Shown here in pieces: positions 16,611 through 24,368 of a stretch of DNA of 55,680 nucleotides. The number at the start of each line of letters is the position of its first letter. Position 1 is the first letter of the stretch. Made by a program: the position numbers and the translations under genes. The notes below the pieces were generated by a model. It was not told the DNA's origin. It was given only the letters and a program-made list of their open reading frames with translations, and did no database searches. The stretch is from Phenylobacterium sp. (lineage in GTDB: Bacteria; Pseudomonadota; Alphaproteobacteria; Caulobacterales; Caulobacteraceae), in assembly GCF_030645195.1 (NCBI RefSeq), contig NZ_JAUSLW010000166.1, forward strand, positions 1-55,680, read 5' to 3'.

Positions 16611-17864
16611 TTATTTCCGCCGACGCTTCTTCCCGCGCGCCCGTGACAGCTTGACGACGTTGGCGGTGTCGGACTTCGGCATCGGGATCGAACGCCGGGC
16701 CAGGCCGTACATGGAGGCCATGGGCGCGTCCTCGCACTCGATGGTCTCGGCGTCGCCGAAGCCATTGAAGCGGGTGTTCATCGCCACGCCATAGGCGCCC
16801 AGCATGCCGATCTCGACATAGTCACCCTCGCGGATGTCCTCGGGCAGCCAGAAGGGGCCGGGCATGTGGTCCAGGGAATCGCAGGTGGGACCCCAGAAGC
16901 GGTAGGGCTTCAGGGCGCCTTCGACCTCCTGGGCCTCGCCGTCCACGTTGCGGATCAGCTTGACCGGAAAGGGCCACTTGGTGTGCGCCGCGTCGAACAG
17001 CGAGCCGTAGGACCCGTCGTTCAGATAGAGCGCGTCGCCCTTGCGCAGCTCGACCTTGGTGAGGATCGAGGAGCCTTCGGCCACCAGGGCCCGGCCAGGT
17101 TCGCACCACAGCTCGGTGGTCTCGTGGACCATCATCTCGGCGAAGCCGCGGTCGATGGAGTCCACGTAGTCGGCCAGCGCCGGCGGAACCATGCCCGGAT
17201 AGACCGAGGGGAAGCCACCGCCCACGTCCACCACGTCGGCGAAGACGCCGGCGCGGACCAGGGCGCGCGAGGCCTGGGTCATGGCCGCCTGGTAGGCGGT
17301 GGGACGCATGCACTGGCTGCCGACGTGGAAGGAGACGCCCATCAGGTCCTGGGTCGCCCGACGGGCGGCCAGCAGCAGGGCCGGGGCCTCGAAGGCGTCG
17401 ACCCCGAACTTTCCCGACAGGGAATAGGCCGCGCCCTCGGCGGCGACCGCCAGGCGCACGATCAGGTTCAGGTCCTTGGCGCCGCCGGTGGCGTCCAGGA
17501 TCTTGGCCAGCTCTTCGTGCGTATCCAGCGCGAAGGTGCGGACCCCATGATCGAAATAGGCCTGGGAGATGGCCGAGCGGCTCTTGACCGGATGCATGAA
17601 GGCCATGCGCGAACCGGGGGCGAACTGGCTCACCAGTTCGATCTCCGGGATCGAGGCCACATCGAACGAGGTCACCCCATTGGCCGCCAGGGTCTCGATG
17701 ACCCACGGCGAGGGATTCGCTTTGACAGCGTAGAAGACGTCGCCTCGGAAATTTTCCTGGAACCAGCGCGCCGCCACAGCCACCGCGTCAGGTCGCGCTA
17801 TTGCGACAGGACGTTCCGGGGACCGCTGACGGACCAGGTCCAGGGGCGTATGATACGTGTGCAA
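16611..17864 (-). CDS. Ornithine decarboxylase, alanine-racemase fold
   Basis: PLP-dependent fold III decarboxylase, 417 residues, making putrescine from ornithine. Seen motifs: FYAVKAN with the PLP lysine at 48, FHVGSQ (His180), DVGGGFPSVYPG (213-224), CEPGR (254-258) and GPTCDSLD with the active-site cysteine at 328, all as in eukaryote-type ornithine decarboxylases. The C-terminus has a basic extension (SRARGKKRRRK). The start is TTG at 17864, since the next residues HTYHTPLDLV match the usual family N-terminus and GGGGG lies about ten bases before it. A TTG start and a long structured leader suggest translational control. It heads an operon with the DHS-like gene. Confidence 0.9.
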   Translation of the reverse strand: MHTYHTPLDLVRQRSPERPVAIARPDAVAVAARWFQENFRGDVFYAVKANPSPWVIETLAANGVTSFDVASIPEIELVSQFAPGSRMAFMHPVKSRSAISQAYFDHGVRTFALDTHEELAKILDATGGAKDLNLIVRLAVAAEGAAYSLSGKFGVDAFEAPALLLAARRATQDLMGVSFHVGSQCMRPTAYQAAMTQASRALVRAGVFADVVDVGGGFPSVYPGMVPPALADYVDSIDRGFAEMMVHETTELWCEPGRALVAEGSSILTKVELRKGDALYLNDGSYGSLFDAAHTKWPFPVKLIRNVDGEAQEVEGALKPYRFWGPTCDSLDHMPGPFWLPEDIREGDYVEIGMLGAYGVAMNTRFNGFGDAETIECEDAPMASMYGLARRSIPMPKSDTANVVKLSRARGKKRRRK

Positions 17865-18020
17865 TTCACGTAACCCCCAACGGATTGTTGAACCTAGCCG
17901 GCGTTAGCAGCGCTTTTGAGGACTTCGGGTCCGCCGGAGCGCGGTGAAATAGGGGCATATCACCCCTGTGTAAAGCGGTTTGATTCCGCTGCGGTGAATC
18001 GCGCGCAAACCCTGACGGGG
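17865..18020 (-). ncRNA. Probable speF-type leader RNA upstream of ornithine decarboxylase
   Basis: The gap between the decarboxylase and phnC (17865-18241) holds no convincing gene. Read on the minus strand, the 150 bases before the TTG start can form a row of hairpins: GCGG/CCGC at about 17983-17997, AGGGG/CCCCT at about 17951-17967, and GGAC/GTCC around CCGAA at about 17920-17932. An alphaproteobacterial leader motif called speF is known upstream of this gene class. Assignment rests on position and hairpin content, not on a covariance-model match. In the remaining part (18021-18241) I see only a GC-rich stretch and no clear Pho box for phnC. Confidence 0.5.
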
Positions 18021-18241
18021 CCAAGGCTTGGTGAGGGGCCGCCCCGCAGGGTTTTGTGACAGTCCCGCAGGACCTGAATCGCCCGCCTTGGGGTCATTCC
18101 TGCCCCGCCCGCTCCCGCCGCGCGTGACGGCGTTAACGGACGCTAGACCGGACGCGGGCCGGCGTGTCATGAAGTCGTCGCAGCGGTCGGCGATGACGCG
18201 TCTCCGCCCCTGCGTGCGCCGACCTTGGAACTTCTGCATTC

Positions 18242-19036
18242 ATGACTGACGCCGCCGTTCTGTCCGTACGGAACGCCTCAAAGAGCTTTGGCCCTCGCAA
18301 GGCGCTCGACGGCGTGTCCCTCAGTGTGGCCCGGGGCGAGATGATCGCCCTGATCGGCCCGTCCGGCTCGGGCAAGTCGACCCTGCTGCGCTCCATCAGC
18401 GGCCTGCAGACCATCGATCCGGGCGCCGGCGTCATCGAGGCCTTCGGCGGCCCGGTCCAGGCCGGCGGCAAGATCAGCCGCAAGGTCCGCGACACCCGCA
18501 TCCGCGTCGGCTTCATCTTCCAGCAGTTCAACTTGGTGGGCCGGCTCTCGCTGTTCACCAATGTCGCCCTGGGATCGCTGGGTCGCATCCCCATGCTGCG
18601 CGGGACCCTGGGCCTGTGGCCCCGGGAGACCCAGGACGCGGTCATGGCCGCCCTCTCCCGCGTGGGGGTCGCCGACTATGCCGGCCAGCGCGCCAACACG
18701 CTCTCTGGCGGCCAGCAGCAGCGCGGCGCCATCGCCCGCGCGCTGGTGCAGAAGGCCAAGATCATCCTGGCCGACGAGCCGGTGGCCTCCCTCGACCCCG
18801 TCTCCGCCCGCAAGGTCATGGAACTGCTGACGGACCTGAACGCCGTGGACGGCCTGACCGTGGTCGTCACCCTGCACCAGGTCGACTACGCCCTGCGCTA
18901 CTGCAAGCGGGTCGTGGCCCTGAAGGCGGGCAAGGTGGTCTATGACGGTCCGATCGACGGTCTGGACCGCGCGCGACTGATCGACATCTACGGCCCCGAA
19001 TTCGAAGACGCCTTCTGGGAAGGAGCGCCGAAATGA
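18242..19036 (+). CDS. phnC: Phosphonate-type ABC transporter ATPase PhnC
   Basis: ATP-binding subunit, 264 residues, energising uptake of a phosphonate-type or related P compound. Walker A GPSGSGKST, Q-loop FQQFNLVGRLS, signature LSGGQQQRGAIARALVQ, Walker B IILADEPVASLDP and the H-loop histidine in VVTLHQVDYAL are all present. FQQFNLVGRLSLFTNVALGS is characteristic of PhnC. It overlaps phnD by ATGA. No C-P lyase genes are in the window, so the substrate could be phosphonate, phosphite or phosphate itself. Confidence 0.9.
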   Translation: MTDAAVLSVRNASKSFGPRKALDGVSLSVARGEMIALIGPSGSGKSTLLRSISGLQTIDPGAGVIEAFGGPVQAGGKISRKVRDTRIRVGFIFQQFNLVGRLSLFTNVALGSLGRIPMLRGTLGLWPRETQDAVMAALSRVGVADYAGQRANTLSGGQQQRGAIARALVQKAKIILADEPVASLDPVSARKVMELLTDLNAVDGLTVVVTLHQVDYALRYCKRVVALKAGKVVYDGPIDGLDRARLIDIYGPEFEDAFWEGAPK

Positions 19037-20034
19037 TCCGTCGCCACATTCTGACCGGCCTCGCCGTCGCCGTGGCGCTCGCCGCCTGCGGCCAGAAGCC
19101 GCCGGAGAAGAAGGGGCCGCCGACCGAGATCACCTTCTCGATCCTCTCGGCCGAGAACCAGGCCTCGATGCAGCCCCTGTGGCAACCCCTGCTGGACGAC
19201 ATGTCCGAGCAGATCGGGGTCAAGGTGAAGCCCTATTTCGCCACCAACTACACCTCCCTGATCGAGGCCATGCGCTTCAACCAGGTCCAGGTCGGCTGGT
19301 TCTCCGCCCTGCCGGCCCTGGAGGCCGTGCGGCGGGCTAACGGCGAGGTGCTGGGCCGGGTGGTGGATTCCGGCGGCGCCGATTCCTACACCTCGGTGCT
19401 GATCGTGAAGAAGGGCAGCGGCATCACCCTCGATGACGTGCTCAAGTGCGGCAAGCGCTACTCCTTCGGCCTGGGGGACGCCAAGTCGACCTCCGGCACC
19501 CTGGCCCCCATGACCTATCTGTTCACGCCGCGCGGCATCGAGCCGGCCACCTGCTTCAAGGGCGTGCGCTCGGCCAGCCATCAGACCAATGTCTTCTCCG
19601 TCGCCAACGGCGTGCTGGACGTGGCCACCAACAATTCCGTCGGCCTGGTCTTCGCCGGCCGCGAGAACCCCGAGGTTGCCGCCAAGATCGAGGTGATCTG
19701 GAACTCGCCGCCCCTGCCGGAATCCTCCATCGTCGCCCGCAAGGACCTCGACCCGGCCATCCGCGAGAAGATGCGGCAGTTCTTCCTGACCTACGGGACC
19801 GGAACCGGTCCGCGCGCCGACAAGCAGCGCGAGGTGCTCAAGGGCTTGGCCTATGGCGGCTTCCGTCCGGCCGACGACACCTATCTCGACCCGATCCGCG
19901 AGATGGAGGCCTCCGAGGCCCTGGCCGACGCCAAGCGCGGCGGCGACGCCGCCAAGATCGCCAAGGCCCAGGCCGCCTTCGACGACATCCGCGCCAAGGC
20001 CGCCCAGCGCCGCGCCGTCAATCCGGACGTCTGA
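19033..20034 (+). CDS. phnD: Phosphonate-type ABC transporter substrate-binding lipoprotein PhnD
   Basis: Periplasmic substrate-binding protein, 333 residues, with a lipoprotein signal peptide ending VALAACG. FATNYTSLIEAMRFNQVQVG, GGADSYTSVLIVKKGSGI and FGLGDAKSTSGTLAP are typical of the PhnD/PtxB family. The C-terminus has an alanine- and lysine-rich helical tail. It overlaps phnC and phnE by a few bases, so all three are translated together. Which P compound binds is not predictable from these motifs. Confidence 0.9.
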   Translation: MIRRHILTGLAVAVALAACGQKPPEKKGPPTEITFSILSAENQASMQPLWQPLLDDMSEQIGVKVKPYFATNYTSLIEAMRFNQVQVGWFSALPALEAVRRANGEVLGRVVDSGGADSYTSVLIVKKGSGITLDDVLKCGKRYSFGLGDAKSTSGTLAPMTYLFTPRGIEPATCFKGVRSASHQTNVFSVANGVLDVATNNSVGLVFAGRENPEVAAKIEVIWNSPPLPESSIVARKDLDPAIREKMRQFFLTYGTGTGPRADKQREVLKGLAYGGFRPADDTYLDPIREMEASEALADAKRGGDAAKIAKAQAAFDDIRAKAAQRRAVNPDV

Positions 20035-20843
20035 TGACCGCCACCGCCCCGCAAAGCGCCGCCCTGCGGCCGCCGACCCGCTCCCTGGCCCAGCGCGCCC
20101 CTGACATCCTGGTCTGGGGCGGGGTCATCGCCTTCCTGGTGATCAGCTTCGGCCCGGTGGAGATCAGCCGCCTGCCGCTGCTGTTCAGCAATTCGGAGAA
20201 CATGCAGCAGTTCGGCCGCGACCTGCTGCGCCCCGACTTCACCGACTGGAAGCTCTATGTCTCCCAGATGTGGCTGACGGTGCAGATCGCGCTCTGGGGC
20301 ACCTGCCTGGCGGTGTTCCTGGCCATCCCCTTCGGCCTGGTCTGCGCCCGCAACATCTCCCCGCCCTGGCTGCAGCAGCCCATGCGCCTCTTGATGAATC
20401 TGCTGCGCTCGATTCCGGACCTGGTGATCGGCCTGCTGTTCATCGTCGCCGTGGGCCTGGGCCCCTTCGCGGGCGTCATGGCCCTGGCGCTGAACACCGG
20501 CGGCGTGCTGGCCAAGCTGTTCTCCGAGGCTGTGGAGTCCATCGACCGGGGCCCGGTCGAGGGGGTGCGTGCCACAGGCGCCACACCCCTGCAGGAAGTC
20601 ATCTGGGGGGTCATCCCCCAGGTCGCCCCCCTGTGGAGCTCCTACGCCCTCTACCGGTTCGAATCGAATTCGCGCTCGGCGACGGTTCTCGGCCTGATCG
20701 GCGCCGGCGGGATCGGCCAGACCCTGTTCGAATCCTTGAATGGATTCAACTATCCCCAGGTTTCGGCCATCGCCATCGTCATCGTCGTGGCGGTGACCCT
20801 GATCGACATGCTCAGCCAGACGATCCGCGCTCGCTTGCTGTAG
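20034..20843 (+). CDS. phnE: Phosphonate-type ABC transporter permease PhnE
   Basis: Membrane permease of 269 residues with about six spans. The coupling segment EAVESIDRGPVEGVRATGAT (the EAA loop) and GLIGAGGIGQTLFESLNGFN are diagnostic of PhnE. The start at 20034 is set by the TGATG overlap with the phnD stop. Last gene of the phnCDE operon; a 161-bp gap with PhoB-like repeats separates it from the porin. Confidence 0.9.
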   Translation: MTATAPQSAALRPPTRSLAQRAPDILVWGGVIAFLVISFGPVEISRLPLLFSNSENMQQFGRDLLRPDFTDWKLYVSQMWLTVQIALWGTCLAVFLAIPFGLVCARNISPPWLQQPMRLLMNLLRSIPDLVIGLLFIVAVGLGPFAGVMALALNTGGVLAKLFSEAVESIDRGPVEGVRATGATPLQEVIWGVIPQVAPLWSSYALYRFESNSRSATVLGLIGAGGIGQTLFESLNGFNYPQVSAIAIVIVVAVTLIDMLSQTIRARLL

Positions 20844-20864
20844 ATCGGTCCGCCTACGGATCGA

Positions 20865-20937
20865 TTGTCACAATTCTTGAACCTGATTGTCATCACGCTG
20901 ACGCCTGAGCGTCACGCAAGCTTCGTCGGAGCGTCAT
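20865..20937 (+). promoter_or_regulatory. Array of four PhoB-like half-sites in 22-bp register
   Basis: TTGTCAC (20865), TTGTCAT (20887), GCGTCAC (20909) and GCGTCAT (20931) are spaced exactly 22 bp apart. A PhoB box is two 7-bp CTGTCAT-like repeats 11 bp apart, so 22 bp is two repeat units, or one box. Weak intermediate repeats (CTTGAAC at 20876, CTGACGC at 20898) fit the 11-bp positions. The array ends 67 bp before the porin start, suitable for activation under phosphate starvation. Confidence 0.7.
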
Positions 20938-21004
20938 AGGTCCTCGGTAAGCCGCCCCTAGCCTGACAAGGGCACGGGGATAAGCTCCACAAGGATCTGA
21001 AGAA

Positions 21005-22207
21005 ATGACGTTCAAGACCTCGCTCTGCGCCGGGGTGGCGCTCAGCGTCGCCATGCTTGCCGCTGGCGCCGCCAACGCCCAGGACACCACGGTCGCCTGG
21101 AAGGGCGCCCCGCAATGGACCAACGACACCCTGACCTTCAAGGTCCGCGGTCGCACCTATTTCGACTACATCTATCAGGATGTGGATCGCCAGACGGGCG
21201 TCGACTTCGCCGCCAGCAATTCGCGTATCCGCACCGCGCGGATCGGGGTTGAAGGCACGTGGAACGCCAACTGGGCCTACAAGGCCGAAGTGCAGCTGGC
21301 CCGCGGCGCCGCCGAGTGGGAGGACCTCATCCTCGAGTACAAGCCGACCGACACCACCTCGATCCTGGTTGGCAACTTCAAGACCGTCTCGCTCGAGAAC
21401 ATCACGTCCTCGCGCTACACGACCTTCATGGAGCGCGGCCCCTACAACGACGTCCTGAACGTCGGCCGGGTCATGAACATCCAGGCGAAGACGAATGGCC
21501 AGAACTGGACGGCCGCGATCGCCGCCTCCGGCGACAGCATCAACTCCGCCGATGTGGCGACCAATTCGGCCACCGGTTCGAAGGAAGTGTTCGGCGTCAA
21601 CGGTCGCTTCACCTTCGCGCCGATCGACCTGGACGAGACCAAGCTGCACCTCGGGGTCTGGGCGCGTTACCGGAATCGCGAAGACCAAGCCAACTTCAAC
21701 TACGCGGTCCGCAACAACACCGCCTACGGGGCTCAATACGCCTCGACCGGCGCCATTGGCGTTCGCGACACCCAGATCGGGCTGGAAGGCGCTCTGGTCC
21801 ACAAGAACTTCTCGCTCCAGGGCGAGTACGCGAACATCTCCGTTGATCGGCCCGCCAACGCCGATGCCGATCTGCGCGCCTTCTATGTGTACGGCAGCTG
21901 GTTCCCCACCGGCGAGATGCGCCGCTACGAGGCCAACAAGGGCGAATTCAACCGCACCAAGGTCCTCAATCCGGTGACCAGCGGCGGCATGGGCGCGCTT
22001 GAGCTCGCCGTGCGCTACGACAATGTCGATCTGACCGATGTGGCCGGGGCCGGTGAGTACTCGGCGGTGACCCTGGGCGCCAACTGGTACCCGCACCCCT
22101 ACGTCCGGTTCATGGCCAATTACAGCATGGCTCAAAACGACAACCCGGCCGTCGGCGCCGACGTCGACGTCAACACCTTCCAGGTCCGCGCCCAGTTCGA
22201 CTTCTAA
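21005..22207 (+). CDS. Phosphate-selective porin, OprO/OprP family
   Basis: Outer-membrane porin of 400 residues with a signal peptide ending AGAANAQ and a C-terminal phenylalanine (VRAQFDF). KVRGRTYFDYIYQD, SRIRTARIGVEGTWNANW, YKAEVQLARGAAEWEDLILE and the terminal GANWYPHPYVRFMANYS match the OprO/OprP-type phosphate/polyphosphate porins. The PhoB-like array upstream and pstS downstream support a role in phosphate entry. A GC hairpin between this gene and pstS may set their expression ratio. Confidence 0.85.
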   Translation: MTFKTSLCAGVALSVAMLAAGAANAQDTTVAWKGAPQWTNDTLTFKVRGRTYFDYIYQDVDRQTGVDFAASNSRIRTARIGVEGTWNANWAYKAEVQLARGAAEWEDLILEYKPTDTTSILVGNFKTVSLENITSSRYTTFMERGPYNDVLNVGRVMNIQAKTNGQNWTAAIAASGDSINSADVATNSATGSKEVFGVNGRFTFAPIDLDETKLHLGVWARYRNREDQANFNYAVRNNTAYGAQYASTGAIGVRDTQIGLEGALVHKNFSLQGEYANISVDRPANADADLRAFYVYGSWFPTGEMRRYEANKGEFNRTKVLNPVTSGGMGALELAVRYDNVDLTDVAGAGEYSAVTLGANWYPHPYVRFMANYSMAQNDNPAVGADVDVNTFQVRAQFDF

Positions 22208-22218
22208 GACATCCCCTG

Positions 22219-22247
22219 GTCGGGGCGGCCCCTCGGGTCGCCCCGAC
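22219..22247 (+). terminator. Hairpin between porin and pstS
   Basis: GTCGGGGCG pairs with CGCCCCGAC around an 11-base loop. There is no T-run, so it is more likely an attenuator or mRNA-protecting hairpin between the porin and pstS than a full terminator. Confidence 0.45.
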
Positions 22248-22269
22248 TCCCCAATCGGAGACATCTCCC

Positions 22270-23325
22270 GTGAAAATCTCAATGGCTAAGAAAGCCCTCC
22301 TGGCCTGCGCCGCGGCGTCGGCGACCCTGGCCTTCGGCGCGCCGGCCTACGCCGCCCGCGACTATGTCTGGGCGGCCGGTTCCTCCACAGTCTTCCCCTT
22401 CGCCACCCGCGTGGCCGAGAACTACGCCAAGAAGACCGGCAAGAAGTCCCCCAAGGTCGAGAGCCTGGGCACCGGCGGCGGTATCAAGCTGTTCTGCGGC
22501 GGCGTCGGCGACGCCTTCCCCGACATCGCCAACGCCTCGCGCCCGATGAAGAAGTCCGAGTTCGACGCCTGCGCCGCCAAGGGCGTGAAGGACATCGTCC
22601 AGATCAAGATCGGCTTCGACGGCATCGTCGTGGCCACCGACAAGGACGGCGCCGACTACAACTTCAAGCGCGAGCACCTCTATCTGGGCCTCTCGGCCAA
22701 CGTGCTGCGCCAGGGCAAGTTCGTGAAGAACCCCTACCAGACCTGGGACGAGATCGGCGCCGGCCTGCCCGGCAACCGCATCAACGTCTTTGGCCCGCCG
22801 CCCACCTCCGGCACCCGCGACGCCTTCGTCGAACTGGCCATCGAGGAAGGCGCGCGCAAGTTCCCCACCGCCGACGAACTGCGCTCCAACAACGAGAAGA
22901 AGTTCAAGGAACTGGTGGACCCGCTCCGCAAGGACGGCTGGGTGGACGCTGGTGAGAACGATAACGCCATCGTCGGCACCCTGACCAAGACGCCGGGCGC
23001 GCTCGGCGTGTTCGGCTGGTCCTACCTCGAAGAGAACATGGACAGGATCAAGGGCGCCAGCATCAACGGCGTGAAGCCCTCGGCCGGCTCCATCTCCGAC
23101 GGTTCCTATCCCCTGTCCCGTTCGCTCTACATCTATGTGAAGAAGTCCCACATCGGCGTGACGCAGGGCCTGCAGGACTTCCTCAACGAGTTCGTCTCCG
23201 ACGCGGCCACCGGCCGGGGCGGCTATCTGCAGAGCCGCGGTCTGATCCCGCTGCCCGCCGGCCAGCACGCCGGCCAGCAGGCCGCCGCCGAGAAGCTTAC
23301 CCCGATGGCGCGCCCGGCTTCCTGA
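22270..23325 (+). CDS. pstS: Phosphate ABC transporter substrate-binding protein PstS
   Basis: Periplasmic phosphate-binding protein of 351 residues with a signal peptide (ALLACAAASATLAFGAPAYA). AAGSSTVFPFA, LGTGGGIKLFCGG and GPPPTSGTRDAFVE are the phosphate-contact loops of PstS. The start is GTG at 22270. It sits 62 bp after the porin and is not followed by pstCAB, so it either feeds a Pst permease encoded elsewhere or works alone. It ends with a strong terminator. The C-terminal tail AGQHAGQQAAAEKLTPMARP is an extension with no clear role. Confidence 0.9.
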   Translation: MKISMAKKALLACAAASATLAFGAPAYAARDYVWAAGSSTVFPFATRVAENYAKKTGKKSPKVESLGTGGGIKLFCGGVGDAFPDIANASRPMKKSEFDACAAKGVKDIVQIKIGFDGIVVATDKDGADYNFKREHLYLGLSANVLRQGKFVKNPYQTWDEIGAGLPGNRINVFGPPPTSGTRDAFVELAIEEGARKFPTADELRSNNEKKFKELVDPLRKDGWVDAGENDNAIVGTLTKTPGALGVFGWSYLEENMDRIKGASINGVKPSAGSISDGSYPLSRSLYIYVKKSHIGVTQGLQDFLNEFVSDAATGRGGYLQSRGLIPLPAGQHAGQQAAAEKLTPMARPAS

Positions 23326-23352
23326 GCCCCCTCAAGTCGGACAAACCAAGAG

Positions 23353-23389
23353 CGCCGCGGTCCCTCGGGTCCGCGGCGTTTTCTTTTTT
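23353..23389 (+). terminator. Terminator of porin-pstS unit
   Basis: CGCCGCGG and CCGCGGCG pair, extended by TCCC/GGG, followed by TTTTCTTTTTT. A clear Rho-independent terminator that separates pstS from arsR. Confidence 0.85.
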
Positions 23390-23410
23390 CGCCGCGTCTC
23401 GCAACTGTCG

Positions 23411-23436
23411 CATATTTCGACTACTATCAAACTATG
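23411..23436. promoter_or_regulatory. Possible ArsR operator at arsR start
   Basis: CATATTT at 23411 and AAACTATG ending at 23436 form an imperfect inverted repeat across an AT-rich stretch that includes the arsR start codon. Its place fits repression by ArsR. The match to known sites is weak. Confidence 0.35.
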
Positions 23437-23805
23437 AAACCCAAGCCCGCCATCGCCAGCCTTTCCGCCCTGGCCCACGAAGGCCGCCTGGAAGTCTTTC
23501 GCCTGCTGATCAAGGCCGGCGCCGACGGCCTGCCGGCCGGCGAGATCGCGCGCCGCCTCGAGGTGCCCCCCAGCAGCCTCTCGGCCAATCTCAACCTCTT
23601 GAGCCACGCGGGCCTCGTCCAGTCGCGACGCGAGGGCCGCTCGATCATCTACACCGCCGACTACGGCGCCATGAGCCGCCTGATCGGCTTCCTGCTGGAG
23701 GATTGCTGCGCGGGATCCCCCGAGGTCTGCGCGCCGCTGTCGGTGATCCTCGACCGGGCCGCCTGCTGCGCGTCCGAGGAAGCCGCCACCCTGGAGACCG
23801 TCTGA
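23434..23805 (+). CDS. arsR: ArsR-family arsenic-responsive repressor
   Basis: Winged-helix repressor of 123 residues. The HTH lies in GEIARRLEVPPSSLSANLNL, with the wing REGRSIIYTAD. A C-terminal cysteine group, LEDCCAGSPEVC, plus AACC later, resembles the As(III) site of ArsR types that use a cysteine pair and a third cysteine shortly after. Binding of arsenite would release it from the ars promoter. Its stop overlaps the arsC start (TGATG), so the two are translationally coupled. It is the first gene of arsR-arsC-acr3. Confidence 0.9.
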   Translation: MKPKPAIASLSALAHEGRLEVFRLLIKAGADGLPAGEIARRLEVPPSSLSANLNLLSHAGLVQSRREGRSIIYTADYGAMSRLIGFLLEDCCAGSPEVCAPLSVILDRAACCASEEAATLETV

Positions 23806-24332
23806 TGACCTCCGCCAAGCCGCTCAATGTGCTGTTTCTCTGCACCGGAAACTCGGCCCGCTCGATCCTCGCCGAAGCGATCATGAACCGGGTCGGCGTC
23901 GGCAAGTTCAAGGCTTGGTCGGCTGGCTCCATGCCGGCGGGCCAGGTCAATCCCCACGCTCTGGCCCTGCTCGAGAAGCTCAACTATCCAACCGCCGACC
24001 TGCGGTCCAAACCCTGGGATGAGTTCTCGCGCGCCACCAATCCCCAGGCCCCGGAACTCGATTTCGTCTTCACCGTCTGTGACAATGCCGCCGGCGAGGT
24101 CTGCCCGATCTGGCCGGGCCAGCCGATGAGCGCCCACTGGGGCCTGCCCGACCCGGCGGCCGTGGAGGGAACGGAGGCAGAGAAGGCCATCGCCTTCGCC
24201 GACGCCTATCGGATGCTGAACAACCGCATCAACATCTTCGTCAACCTGCCGCTCGCCTCGCTCGACAGCATGTCGCTGCAGAAGCGCCTGAACGAGATCG
24301 GCAAGACCCAGGGCGAGCCCAAGCCGGCCTGA
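23805..24332 (+). CDS. arsC: Arsenate reductase, low-molecular-weight phosphatase fold
   Basis: Reduces arsenate to arsenite for export. 175 residues. The N-terminal LFLCTGNSARSILAEA is the CX5R(S) phosphate-type loop with the catalytic cysteine at residue 13. FVFTVCDNAAGEVCPIWPG holds the two further cysteines that relay electrons to thioredoxin or glutaredoxin. HWGLPDPAAVEG carries the general-acid aspartate region. The start at 23805 is fixed by overlap with the arsR stop. Confidence 0.9.
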   Translation: MTSAKPLNVLFLCTGNSARSILAEAIMNRVGVGKFKAWSAGSMPAGQVNPHALALLEKLNYPTADLRSKPWDEFSRATNPQAPELDFVFTVCDNAAGEVCPIWPGQPMSAHWGLPDPAAVEGTEAEKAIAFADAYRMLNNRINIFVNLPLASLDSMSLQKRLNEIGKTQGEPKPA

Positions 24333-24368
24333 CGCTTCCGCCTCGCCCGCCCGACAGGAACCCTTCCC

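Noticed and set aside
18060..18241. Pho box upstream of phnC
   Set aside because: Single CTGTCAT-like words occur (18091, 18164), but none has a partner at 11 or 22 bp.
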